Shown one piece after another: positions 16,447 through 24,789 of a DNA stretch of 64,000 nucleotides (position 1 is its first letter; each line of letters begins with the position of its first letter). The notes under the pieces are model-generated. The model worked only from the letters and a program-made list of their open reading frames with translations, did not search any database and was not told where the DNA came from. The translations under genes were made by a program, and so were the position numbers. This stretch comes from Leifsonia sp. TF02-11 (GTDB lineage: Bacteria > Actinomycetota > Actinomycetes > Actinomycetales > Microbacteriaceae), in the NCBI RefSeq assembly GCF_017565305.1, contig NZ_JAGEKP010000017.1, positions 62,001 to 126,000 of the forward strand, in the 5' to 3' direction.

Positions 16447-17586
16447 GTGGCAGACGAACACGTCAAGGCGACGCAGTCCGCCGTGCGCGAGCGCAACCTG
16501 ACGACGGCGCTGCAGCTGGTGCTGTCCGGCGACGGGCTCGCCACGCGTGCCGCCATCGCCCGTCGAACGGGCCTGACCTCCGCCACCGTCTCGTCTCTGC
16601 TCGCCGGTCTGATCGCGGACGGACTCGTCATCGAGGGCCGGCTGGCCGAGAGCACGGGCGGCAAGCGCGCCACGACACTCCGCATCGATGCGGAGCACAA
16701 CGTCCTGCTGTCGGTGATCGTGCAGCCGGGGCTCGTCCGCGGGGCCGTCGTCGACCTCCTGGGCGATGTCGTCACGAGCATCGCGCACCGCACGACGACC
16801 ACGGCGACGCTCGACGACGTCCGTTCGGTCGTGCGCAGGCTGGCCGCAGCGACCACAGCACGGGTCGCCGCCGTGGGGATCCAGGTGCCGGGCATCGCCG
16901 ACGGCGACCTGATCAGGGAGAGCGTGCAACTCGGCTGGGTCGACGTCGATCTGGGGCGGGAACTCGCCGGGATCGTGTCCGCCCCGGTGCGGCTCGTCAA
17001 CGATGCGGACGCCGAGGCGATCGCCGACTACGCGGTCTCCGACGAGTTCGGCGCCAACCAGCTGTTCGTCTCGCTCAGCACCGGAGTGGGCGCCGCGGTG
17101 ATCGTCGACGGCGCGGTGCTGGCCGGCGCCTCCCATCGGGCAGGCGAGATCGGCCACGTCCCGGTGCTGTTCGGCGATGATGCCCCGGTGTGCGCCTGCG
17201 GCAACCGCGGTTGTCTCGAAGAGGTTGTGTCCGTCACCAGCCTCCTCGGACTCCCCCACGGCGCCGACCTGGAGGCCGTGGACGTCGCGGCCCTCGCCGC
17301 CCTCCCCGAGTCGCGCGAGCGGATCGCCGCCGGCGCCAGGACGTTGGCCCGCGCCCTCCTGATGGTGGGCGCAGCGCTCGACGTGCCCAACATCGTGCTC
17401 GGCGGCGCCGCGCCCAAGCTCGGTGCAGACTTCATCGGCCACGTGCGGGCGGAGGCGGCCCGGCATCCGGTCCGGGCGGCGATGCCGCTCAGCTTCCGGT
17501 ACGCCAAAACCGCACTGGAGCAGCCGTTCCGCGGTGCCGCCCAGTACGCCCTCCAGTCGACGCTCGGGGTCAGCTGGGCGCGCTGA
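16447..17586 (+). CDS. ROK-family transcriptional regulator with zinc motif
   Basis: A 379-residue NagC/XylR-type repressor. The N-terminal winged helix (about 15-75) has RAAIARRTGLTSATVSSLLAGL. The C-terminal ROK sugar-binding domain keeps LSTGVGAAVIVDGAVLAGASHRAGEIGH and the zinc motif CACGNRGCLEE. The sensor half therefore looks intact and may bind a phosphosugar. The start is a GTG with GGGAGG upstream; a TAGGGT hexamer at about 16413 could be the -10. No transporter or sugar enzyme lies beside it, so its targets are elsewhere. It is tail-to-tail with a second ROK gene. Confidence 0.88.
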   Translation: MADEHVKATQSAVRERNLTTALQLVLSGDGLATRAAIARRTGLTSATVSSLLAGLIADGLVIEGRLAESTGGKRATTLRIDAEHNVLLSVIVQPGLVRGAVVDLLGDVVTSIAHRTTTTATLDDVRSVVRRLAAATTARVAAVGIQVPGIADGDLIRESVQLGWVDVDLGRELAGIVSAPVRLVNDADAEAIADYAVSDEFGANQLFVSLSTGVGAAVIVDGAVLAGASHRAGEIGHVPVLFGDDAPVCACGNRGCLEEVVSVTSLLGLPHGADLEAVDVAALAALPESRERIAAGARTLARALLMVGAALDVPNIVLGGAAPKLGADFIGHVRAEAARHPVRAAMPLSFRYAKTALEQPFRGAAQYALQSTLGVSWAR

Positions 17587-17613
17587 GGAACCCGAAGCCG
17601 GCGAGCACCGTCC

Positions 17614-18810
17614 TCAGGACACGCCGAGCTGGGCGGAAAGCACCATCACCACGCAGCCGCGCAGCACGATGTCCCTGCCCTGACTGGTCATCCGGAGCGT
17701 CACGTCCGAGTGGAATCCGGCCATCGTTCGATTGCGGAGGGTCTCGCCGAGGGCGTCGATCAGCCCGCCTGACAGCAGTTCCTCCGGGCCGCTCAGCACG
17801 ACCTCGGAGAGGTTCAGGGCACCGACGATGGGCGCAAGGGCGACACCGAGCCGCTGGCCCGCCTCGCGGAGCACCGGCTCGACGGGACGCCCGGCGACCG
17901 CCTCCGCGGCGATCTTCGACTCGAGGCGGGGCACCGCGACCCAGGCCTCGAGACACTTCTCGCGGTCGTACGGCCCCTCGGAGCCGTCGTCGGTGCCGAC
18001 CATGACCTGGCCGATCTCGCCGGCGGCGAACCGGCTGCCGAACACGAGCGCGCCGGCGACGAGCAGTCCGGATCCGACGCCGTGGCCGACCTTGACGAGC
18101 ATCATGTCGCCGTGCGCGTCGCCGAAACCGTGCTCGGCCAACACGGCGACGTTGGCGTCGTTCGCGACGAAGACCGCCAGGCCGGTCCGTTCGGCGATCG
18201 TGCGCTGCAGAGGCTCGTCGGTCCATCCGAGGTTGGGCGCGGCGACGACCGTACCGGTCGCGTCCACGATTCCGGGGGACCCGATCCCGATGCCGAGGAT
18301 CGGCGCGGTGGCGGACTCCACGAGTTCGTCCACCAACGCGAGCACCTTCGCGACCGCATCCTCGCCGCGGCTTCCGGCGAGGGCGACCTCAGCGCTCCGC
18401 AGGACGCGGCCGTCGATGTCGAGGACGGCGCCGCGGAAGACCGCGTGCTCGCTGAGATCGACTCCCACGATCTGCGCGGCCGATCGGTCGACGTCCAGGA
18501 GGACGGCCGGCTTGCCCGGGCGTGCGTCGCCGCGCTGGCCGACCTCGACGACCAGGCCCTCGGCGATCAGCTCGCCGACCAGGTCGGAGATGGTGACGCG
18601 GGTGAGGCCGGTCTCCCTCGCGAGGTCCGCCCTGCTCGCCTGACCGTTGCGGTACAGCGACTGCAGGACGAGCGAGCGGTTGTGGTTGCGCGCGTGCTCG
18701 GGAAGAACCTTGGAGTGCGGACGCAGCACCCGCCCGGGTACCAGAGGCCCGTCCGCTCCGGCCGGACGGGGCTCAGGGAAGGAGGGGCGGCGCGCTTCGT
18801 CGACGAGCAT
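17614..18810 (-). CDS. ROK-family regulator lacking the zinc motif
   Basis: A 398-residue ROK regulator. A winged helix at about 60-120 (RADLARETGLTRVTISDLVGELI) follows an unusual 50-residue N-terminal arm. The ROK domain has VFVANDANVAVLAEHGFGD, VGHGVGSGLLVAGALVFGSRFAAGEIG and then GPYDREKCLEAW where other members have CxCGxxGCxE; three of the four zinc ligands are missing. Sugar sensing may be altered or lost. The ATG at 18810 is chosen; a TTG at 18831 would add seven residues. There is no ribosome binding site before either, and TTTACT lies seven bases before the ATG, so a leaderless message is possible. Confidence 0.82.
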   Translation of the reverse strand: MLVDEARRPSFPEPRPAGADGPLVPGRVLRPHSKVLPEHARNHNRSLVLQSLYRNGQASRADLARETGLTRVTISDLVGELIAEGLVVEVGQRGDARPGKPAVLLDVDRSAAQIVGVDLSEHAVFRGAVLDIDGRVLRSAEVALAGSRGEDAVAKVLALVDELVESATAPILGIGIGSPGIVDATGTVVAAPNLGWTDEPLQRTIAERTGLAVFVANDANVAVLAEHGFGDAHGDMMLVKVGHGVGSGLLVAGALVFGSRFAAGEIGQVMVGTDDGSEGPYDREKCLEAWVAVPRLESKIAAEAVAGRPVEPVLREAGQRLGVALAPIVGALNLSEVVLSGPEELLSGGLIDALGETLRNRTMAGFHSDVTLRMTSQGRDIVLRGCVVMVLSAQLGVS

Positions 18811-18850
18811 GTTTGTTAGTAAAGTGGACAATCAAAGTTTGCACAAGTGG
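18811..18850. promoter_or_regulatory. Putative ROK operator/promoter region
   Basis: An AT-rich island in high-GC DNA directly before the second ROK gene. On the plus strand it reads GTTTGTTAGTAAAG, then TCAAAGTTTGCAC, an imperfect repeat of the GTTTGTTAGT-like half-sites known for XylR/ROK repressors. On the minus strand, TTGTGC and TTTACT are 18 bases apart and could be -35 and -10. Autoregulation is inferred. Confidence 0.4.
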
Positions 18851-18925
18851 ACAGCCCGGTACTCTCCCGAGTTCGCGATGTTCCAATAGGGCGCCGACAA
18901 CTTTGCACGGCGCCCGAGCATACGA

Positions 18926-18959
18926 GAGCAGCCCGCACCGAAATCGGTGCGGGCTGCTC
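18926..18959 (-). terminator. Terminator hairpin behind UPF0182 gene
   Basis: A perfect 16-bp stem (GAGCAGCCCGCACCGA and its complement) with an AA loop, starting 12 bases beyond the UPF0182 stop. There is no T-run. Confidence 0.7.
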
Positions 18960-18970
18960 GCGGCGTGCTG

Positions 18971-21922
18971 CTACTTCGAGCTGGAGCTCGATCCGGTGCC
19001 CTCCGCGGCGATCGCGTCCTGAAGCGCCTGCTGCAGGCGGGCATCCGCGGCACCGTACGCCGTCCAGTCGCCCGCTTTCAGAGCGGCCTGGCGGTCGGCG
19101 AGGGCCTGCTTGGCGTTCTGAAGGGCCTGCTGCAGGGCGGCGTTGTTCTGGCCCGTCGTGGAACCGGAACCTGTTCCCGCCCCGGTTCCCGAGCCCGTGC
19201 CCGAACCTGAGCCCGTTCCGCCGGTTCCCCCTCCACTTGTCGCTGGGATGTTGTTGTCGCCAGCAGTCGCCCCAGAGTCTCCGCCGAACAACGAGTCCAA
19301 TGCCTTGTCGAGCGTGTCCTCGAAGGCGATCTTGTCGCCGAACGCCACGAGCACCTTCTGCAGGATCGGATAGCTCGTCTCACCGGTCGACTTCACGTAC
19401 ACGGGCTGGACGTAGAGCAGGCCGCCGCCGACCGGCAGCGTCAGCAGGTTGCCGTTGATCACATCGGTCTTACCCTGTCTCAGCAGGTTCAGCTCCTGAG
19501 ACACGGTCGGGTCGGAGTTGAAGTTGTTCTGAACCTGACCCGGCCCGGGTATGGTGTCGCTCGACGGCAGGGACAGGAGCCGGAGCTTGCCGTAGCCGGC
19601 GGCTTTCTTCCCCTTCGCCGAACCGGCATCCGCATCCACCGCGAGATAGCCCTTGAGGATGGATCTGCTGGACTCGCTCGCGGCCTGCGGGATGAACGTC
19701 GTGTAGAGCGAGAACGACGGCTTCTCCTGGCCGGGCATCTGCATCGTGAGGTAGTACGGCGGCTGCAGGGTCGGATCCGACGGCGACGAGGTCGGGTCGT
19801 TGGGGGTCGTCCAGGCGTCGTCGCGCGAGTAGAAGGACCCGGCGTCGGTGACGTGGTACTGGCCGAGCACCGATCGCTGCACCTTGAACAGGTCGGACGG
19901 GTACCGCACGTGACTCAGCAGCTGAGCGCTCATGTCGCTGATCGGCTTGACCGTGGTCGGGAAGATCTTCTCCCAGGTCTTCAGCACCGGGTCCTTCGCG
20001 TCCCACGCGTACAGCTGGACCGAGCCGTCGTACGCGTCGACCGTGGCCTTGACCGAGTTGCGGATGTAGTTGATGTTGTCGAAGGCGTAGGCCGGCTTCG
20101 GTGTCTCGGTGTCCGCGATCGAGTCGCTCAGGCTGCCGACGTGCGAGTACGGGTACTGGTCGCTCGTCGTGTAGGCGTCGATGATCCACTTGATGCGGCC
20201 GTCGATGACCGCGGGGTAGGCCTGCGAGTCGAGGGTCAGGTAGGGCGCCACCTTCTGCACGCGCTTGATCGGGTCGCGGTCGTAGAGGATCTGCGAGTCG
20301 CTGTTGACGGCGTCCGACAGGACGATCTGCTCGTCCTGGAACTTCAGCGCGTAGACCAGCCGCTTGAAGATGTTGTCGAGCTTCGGACCGCCGTCGCCCG
20401 CGAACGTGGTGTAGGTCTGCTGCGCGTTATCGCTCCCGCCGGGGTAGTCGAGCTCCACCGACTTGGCGCCCTTCGGCGCGCCGACGATCGAGTACGTCGG
20501 CGACTGCTGGCCGAAGTACACCCGCGGCTCGTAGGTGCCGAGTGTGCCGGTGCTCGGGATCCCCGACTCCATGAAGACGGGCTGGCCGTCGCTGGAGCGC
20601 TGGTTGCCGTACGCGGCGACCATCCCGTAGCCGTGCGTGTAGACGATGGTGTCGTTGAACCAGCTGCGGCTGGTGAGACCGGACTGGTTGAGCTCGCGCA
20701 CCGAGACCACCGCGTCCTGCTCGTTGCCGTTGATCGTGTAGCGGTCGACGTTGAGGTTGCGCGGGAACGAGTAGTACTGCCGGAACTGCTGGAGCTGCTG
20801 GAACGACGGGCTGATCACCGCGGGGTCCATGATGCGGATCTGAGCGGTGGTCTGCGCATCCTGGCGGAGCGCGCCGGCCTGCGCGTTCGTCGTGGCGTCG
20901 TAGGGGATCACCTGGATGTCGCTGAGCCCGTACGCGTCGCGTGTCGCGTTGATCGAGTCCTGGATGTACGGGGTCTCCAAGTTCTTCTGGCTCGGGTCGA
21001 CCTGGAAGCGCTGCACCACCCACGGATAGATCGCGCCGACGACCAGCGCCGCCACGATGAGAAGCGCGGTGCCGACCACCGGGAAGCGCCAGCGGCCCGT
21101 GAACGCGGTGAGGGCGAAGAGCACGGCGACGAAGATCGCCGCGCCCGCGAGAACGGCGCGGCCGGGGATGGACGCGTTCACATCGGTGTAGGCGGCGCCG
21201 TTGATCATGTCGTTGACGTTCGAGTCGGTCACGGTCGCGTAGCGGTCGAGCCAGATGCTGACGCCCTGCAGCAGCAGGTAGAGGGCGGCGATGACCGCGA
21301 TCTGCACGCGCGCCGCACGCGAGATGCGCACCTCCCGGCCGCTGAAGCGGATGGAGCCGTAGAGGTAGCAGGTTGCGAGGGTCGCCAGCAGTGCGATGAG
21401 CACCACGGCGGACGCGAAGGCGACGGCGCTGCGGTAGAACGGCAGCGCGAAGAGGTAGAAGCCGATGTCGAGGTGGAACAGCGGGTCCGTCTTGCCGTAC
21501 GACGTGCCGTTCAGCCACATCGCCGCCGCCTGCCACCTGCTCGCGGCCGAGACGCCCGCGAAGATGCCGAACACGATGGGGATGCCGTACATCGCGAGCC
21601 GGCGGAGCGGCTCGATCACCTGCTGGTACCGGTCGAGCTGGGTGTTCAGCTTGGCGTAGACCGGCCGCAGCCGGTAGGCGAGCTGGATGGCCAGCCACAG
21701 CGGGAGGGCCATGGCGAAGAACCCGATGAAGAACATCGCTGCGCCCGCGAACCACTGGGTGGTGAGCACGTTGAGGTAGCCGACCTGCTGGTACCACAGC
21801 ACGTCGGCGTAGAGTCCCGCGAAGACGAAGAACAGGATGACGAGCGCCACGATCACGCCCAGCGTGATCCAGATGGCCGCCCGCCGGCGTCCCGGGGGTC
21901 GAACTGCAGCGGTTGAACTCAC
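18971..21922 (-). CDS. UPF0182 family large membrane protein
   Basis: A 983-residue actinobacterial conserved membrane protein (COG1615; same family as M. tuberculosis Rv3193c). The N-terminal third (about 15-330) has seven or so transmembrane helices. The rest is predicted outside the membrane and contains the family blocks NLETPYIQDSINATRDAYGL, PYLTLDSQAYPAVIDGRIKW and KPAYAFDNINYIRNS. The last 130 residues are a Gly/Ser/Thr-rich linker and an Ala/Gln-rich helix, probably variable. Function is unknown. The start is a GTG with AGAGGG upstream; the longer reading frames on the plus strand here are antisense noise. It is followed on the same strand by a terminator. Confidence 0.93.
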   Translation of the reverse strand: MSSTAAVRPPGRRRAAIWITLGVIVALVILFFVFAGLYADVLWYQQVGYLNVLTTQWFAGAAMFFIGFFAMALPLWLAIQLAYRLRPVYAKLNTQLDRYQQVIEPLRRLAMYGIPIVFGIFAGVSAASRWQAAAMWLNGTSYGKTDPLFHLDIGFYLFALPFYRSAVAFASAVVLIALLATLATCYLYGSIRFSGREVRISRAARVQIAVIAALYLLLQGVSIWLDRYATVTDSNVNDMINGAAYTDVNASIPGRAVLAGAAIFVAVLFALTAFTGRWRFPVVGTALLIVAALVVGAIYPWVVQRFQVDPSQKNLETPYIQDSINATRDAYGLSDIQVIPYDATTNAQAGALRQDAQTTAQIRIMDPAVISPSFQQLQQFRQYYSFPRNLNVDRYTINGNEQDAVVSVRELNQSGLTSRSWFNDTIVYTHGYGMVAAYGNQRSSDGQPVFMESGIPSTGTLGTYEPRVYFGQQSPTYSIVGAPKGAKSVELDYPGGSDNAQQTYTTFAGDGGPKLDNIFKRLVYALKFQDEQIVLSDAVNSDSQILYDRDPIKRVQKVAPYLTLDSQAYPAVIDGRIKWIIDAYTTSDQYPYSHVGSLSDSIADTETPKPAYAFDNINYIRNSVKATVDAYDGSVQLYAWDAKDPVLKTWEKIFPTTVKPISDMSAQLLSHVRYPSDLFKVQRSVLGQYHVTDAGSFYSRDDAWTTPNDPTSSPSDPTLQPPYYLTMQMPGQEKPSFSLYTTFIPQAASESSRSILKGYLAVDADAGSAKGKKAAGYGKLRLLSLPSSDTIPGPGQVQNNFNSDPTVSQELNLLRQGKTDVINGNLLTLPVGGGLLYVQPVYVKSTGETSYPILQKVLVAFGDKIAFEDTLDKALDSLFGGDSGATAGDNNIPATSGGGTGGTGSGSGTGSGTGAGTGSGSTTGQNNAALQQALQNAKQALADRQAALKAGDWTAYGAADARLQQALQDAIAAEGTGSSSSSK

Positions 21923-22054
21923 GTGTGGCCCTCTTGCTCCTCGTGGGGTGACTCAGAGAACCATCCTAGGTGGCCGTCGCTTGGAGAACGCTGCGGCCCG
22001 GCGGTGAGGACGGCGAACGCCGGATGGACGCGCGCAGCGAGCGACGGCGCCGAC

Positions 22055-23194
22055 TCAGGAGGCGGGACAGGTGGGGAGGCCGGCTGTGCTCGACCCGCTG
22101 CTCACGGCCTTCAGCACGGCGAGGGAGTCGGCGAGCGTCTTGACGGCGAAGACGTGCAGGCCGGACGGGATGTGTCCGGTGACCTCGTCGCAGTTCGAGG
22201 CGGGCGCGAGGAAGTAGCTCGCTCCCCCGGTGTCGCGGGCCGCGAACATCTTCTGCCGGATCCCGCCGATCGCACCGATCGTCCCCGTGTTGTCGATGGT
22301 GCCGGTGCCGGCGACCTTCTTTCCGCCGTTGAGGTGGCCCGGTGTCAGCTTGTCGATGATTCCGAGGGCGAACATCTGGCCGGCGCTCGGGCCGCCCACG
22401 TTGTTCAGCTGGATGTTGACCTCGAACGGGAACGTGTAGTCCATGCCGGCGCCGATTCCCAGGACGACCTGCCCCTGGGTCTCCTCCGGCGTGATCGAGA
22501 CCGTCGAGGCGGCGCCGTCGCGGACGATCCCGACCTCGGCCGCCTTGCCCGCGCCGTTCGCCGAGACGGCGCTGCGGAGCTCGCCGACGCTGGAGACGGC
22601 GGTGCCGTTGACGCTCGTGATCTGGTCGCCGGTCTTCAAGACCTTCGCGGCCGGCGAGTTCGGGATGAGCTGCTTGACCTCCACGTGCTGCGGGAAGGTG
22701 TAACCCAGTTCGTTGAGGGCCGCGGCGATGGCGTCCTGCTGGGAGTCGACCATGAGCGCGGCGTTCGCGGCGTTGGACTGCTCGGTCGTCGTCCCAGGAG
22801 GGAAGACGGCGTCGATCGGCTGCACGGCGCGGCTCGGGTCGAACCAGGCGGTGATGATGTCGAACCAGCTCGGACGCTGATCGGGGTTGCCGACGACCGA
22901 CACGGTCAGCAGATCGAGGGAGCCCGCCGTCGGATAGGTCGTCTGACCGGGGATGGTGATCAGCTGCTGGGCGCCGGTAGTCGGCTCCGACCCCACCTTC
23001 TGATCGGTGCCGAGCGTGTTGTAGACCGGTCCGGGCTGCTCGATCACGAACGGCGCAGGCGCCAGCGCGAGGACGAGGGCGAGCACGACGGCGACGCCGA
23101 TCGAGACCCATCCGACGATGACCCGGCGGGAGGGGGCCACCCGCTCGCGCTCGGGCGTCGGTCCGGGCCGGCCGTCGTCGGTGAACAGCGTCAC
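22055..23194 (-). CDS. YlbL-family PDZ/Lon-like membrane protease
   Basis: A 379-residue protein: one N-terminal transmembrane helix (about 25-47), a PDZ domain at about 165-240 (NSPAAKVLKTGDQITSVNG) and a C-terminal S16 Lon-type protease domain. The catalytic Ser is in NVGGPSAGQMFALGI and the Lys in GGIRQKMFAARDTG. It is the YlbL type (Rv3194c in M. tuberculosis), an envelope-facing serine-lysine protease. The GTG at 23194 has AAGGGA six bases before it. It runs in the same direction as the UPF0182 gene downstream (132-base gap with a possible TAGGAT -10 at 21962-21967) and is divergent from the DUF2342 gene, as in mycobacteria. Confidence 0.92.
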   Translation of the reverse strand: MTLFTDDGRPGPTPERERVAPSRRVIVGWVSIGVAVVLALVLALAPAPFVIEQPGPVYNTLGTDQKVGSEPTTGAQQLITIPGQTTYPTAGSLDLLTVSVVGNPDQRPSWFDIITAWFDPSRAVQPIDAVFPPGTTTEQSNAANAALMVDSQQDAIAAALNELGYTFPQHVEVKQLIPNSPAAKVLKTGDQITSVNGTAVSSVGELRSAVSANGAGKAAEVGIVRDGAASTVSITPEETQGQVVLGIGAGMDYTFPFEVNIQLNNVGGPSAGQMFALGIIDKLTPGHLNGGKKVAGTGTIDNTGTIGAIGGIRQKMFAARDTGGASYFLAPASNCDEVTGHIPSGLHVFAVKTLADSLAVLKAVSSGSSTAGLPTCPAS

Positions 23195-23350
23195 GTGCAG
23201 TCCCTTCGGTCGTGTTCGCCACGGGCGCACAGCACACGGCGCAGCCCGAGCCGATTCTCACCCGGCTCACGACGATCACGGGCTAGCGTAGATCCCAAGC
23301 CTGGAAAGCCGTAATCAACGGCGGAATCCATTCGAGACGAGGGGCGCACC

Positions 23351-24694
23351 ATGGCCGACGATCCGAACAAGGAACCGGACGACGAGTTCCGGGACATGCT
23401 CCGCGAGTTCCTGTCGGGCGACTCCTCGATCGACCCGAGCCAGCTCGCCGGGGCGGCGGGGCTGCCCAACGATCCCGCCGCCATCCAGCAGCTGCTGGGC
23501 CAGCTGCAGAACGCGCTCCTGAACCCGGGAGGCGGCATCAACTGGGACCTGGCGTCGCAGCAGGCCCGCACGCTCGCCGGCGAGGGGGCGCATCCGGTCA
23601 CCCCGGCCGAGCGTTCGGCCCTCGACCAGGCCTTCAACGTCGCCGCCCTCTGGCTCGACGAGGCGACGACCGTCGCCGGGCTCTCGACACCGCCCGAGCT
23701 CATCGGCCGCGCCGAGTGGGCACGGCAGACCATGCCGCTCTGGACGCAGCTGGCCGAACCGGTCGCCCTCAGCATCTCCGACGCACTCACCCGCGTTCTC
23801 ACCGAGCAGGCGCCGGAAGAGATGCAGGGCATGATCCAGAACGCGGGCCAGGTCATGCGCTCAGTCGGCGGCGCGCTGTTCGCGATGCAGCTCGGCCAGG
23901 TGGTCGGCCAGCTCTCCAAAGAGGTCGTCTCGGGAGGCGACATCGGCATCCCCCTGCTCGCCGACGGGGCGGCGGCACTCATCCCCCAGAACGTGGCCGA
24001 GTTCGGCGACGGCCTCGACATCCCGCTCGACCAGGTGCAGCTGTACCTGGCCGTCCGCGAACTCGCGCACGCACGGCTGTTCCGGCACGCCAAGTGGCTG
24101 CGCCTGCAGCTCATCACGCAGATCACGGCGTTCGCGCGCGGCATCACGATCGACACCGACCGCCTGGAGTCGCTGGCCGAGAGCTTCGACCCGGCGAACC
24201 CCGAGGAGCTGCGCGAGGCGATGGTCTCCGGCGCCCTCATCCCGCCCAAGACCGAGGAGCAGCAGGAGGCGCTGGGGCGCCTGGAGACCGTGCTCGCCCT
24301 CGTCGAGGGCTGGGTCGACGTGGTCACCGCCGGCGCCACGCGACTCCTGCCCAAGGCCGACGCCATCGCCGAGACCGTGCGGCGGCGCCGCGCGGCGGGC
24401 GGGCCCGCCGAGTCCGCGTTCGCCACGCTGGTCGGTCTCGAGCTGCGCCCGCGCAGGCTCCGCGATGCTGCAGCGATGTGGCAGGCCGTCACCGACGCCG
24501 TCGGCCAGGAGGCACGCGATCACCTGTGGTCGCACCCCGACCTCCTCCCCCAGGCCGCCGACCTCGACGACCCGTCGGCGCTCGTCGCCCGGCTGACCGC
24601 GGCGGCGTCCGGGCAGGAGCCGGAGCGCGACGAGTTCGACCAGGCGCTCGAGGACCTGCTCCGCGGCGACGGAGAGCGACCGACGGAGGACTGA
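23351..24694 (+). CDS. DUF2342 zinc-dependent metalloprotease-like protein
   Basis: A 447-residue member of the DUF2342/TIGR03624 family (Rv3195 type), annotated in databases as zinc-dependent metalloprotease or F420-associated hydrolase. The conserved centre is YLAVRELAHARLFRHAKWL at about residues 235-253, with His residues that could bind metal; no HExxH motif is present. The N-terminus is acidic and the C-terminal third has a conserved TRLLPKADAIAETVRRRRA helix. Activity has not been shown for the family as far as I know. The start ATG follows GAGGGG. A TAGCGT hexamer at about 23284 may be the -10. It is divergent from ylbL. Confidence 0.87.
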   Translation: MADDPNKEPDDEFRDMLREFLSGDSSIDPSQLAGAAGLPNDPAAIQQLLGQLQNALLNPGGGINWDLASQQARTLAGEGAHPVTPAERSALDQAFNVAALWLDEATTVAGLSTPPELIGRAEWARQTMPLWTQLAEPVALSISDALTRVLTEQAPEEMQGMIQNAGQVMRSVGGALFAMQLGQVVGQLSKEVVSGGDIGIPLLADGAAALIPQNVAEFGDGLDIPLDQVQLYLAVRELAHARLFRHAKWLRLQLITQITAFARGITIDTDRLESLAESFDPANPEELREAMVSGALIPPKTEEQQEALGRLETVLALVEGWVDVVTAGATRLLPKADAIAETVRRRRAAGGPAESAFATLVGLELRPRRLRDAAAMWQAVTDAVGQEARDHLWSHPDLLPQAADLDDPSALVARLTAAASGQEPERDEFDQALEDLLRGDGERPTED

Positions 24695-24743
24695 CCGCAC
24701 ATCCTCCGGCCGCCTGTGGACGGAGGCGGCTCGGCCGTCGTGC

Positions 24744-24752
24744 TGTGGATAA
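24744..24752 (-). other. Single consensus DnaA box
   Basis: TGTGGATAA, the exact complement of the consensus TTATCCACA, lies alone in the gap before the TOMM-like gene. No cluster or AT-rich unwinding region is nearby, so it is not an origin; it may be chance or a DnaA-sensitive promoter site. Confidence 0.35.
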
Positions 24753-24789
24753 CTCGGAACGCGATTCCTCCGCCCGCCAGGATGGGCGA

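Noticed and set aside
15833-18970. A displaced jetD next to the SMC cassette
   Set aside because: The genes after jetC are an isochorismatase and two ROK regulators. None has toprim or DUF3322/DUF2220 features.
19853-21916. Long plus-strand frame across the UPF0182 gene
   Set aside because: Low-complexity Val/Arg/Asp/Gly translation with no start context. The minus strand gives a clear known family.
24744-24752. Replication origin
   Set aside because: A single DnaA box with no cluster, no AT-rich unwinding element and no dnaA/dnaN genes.
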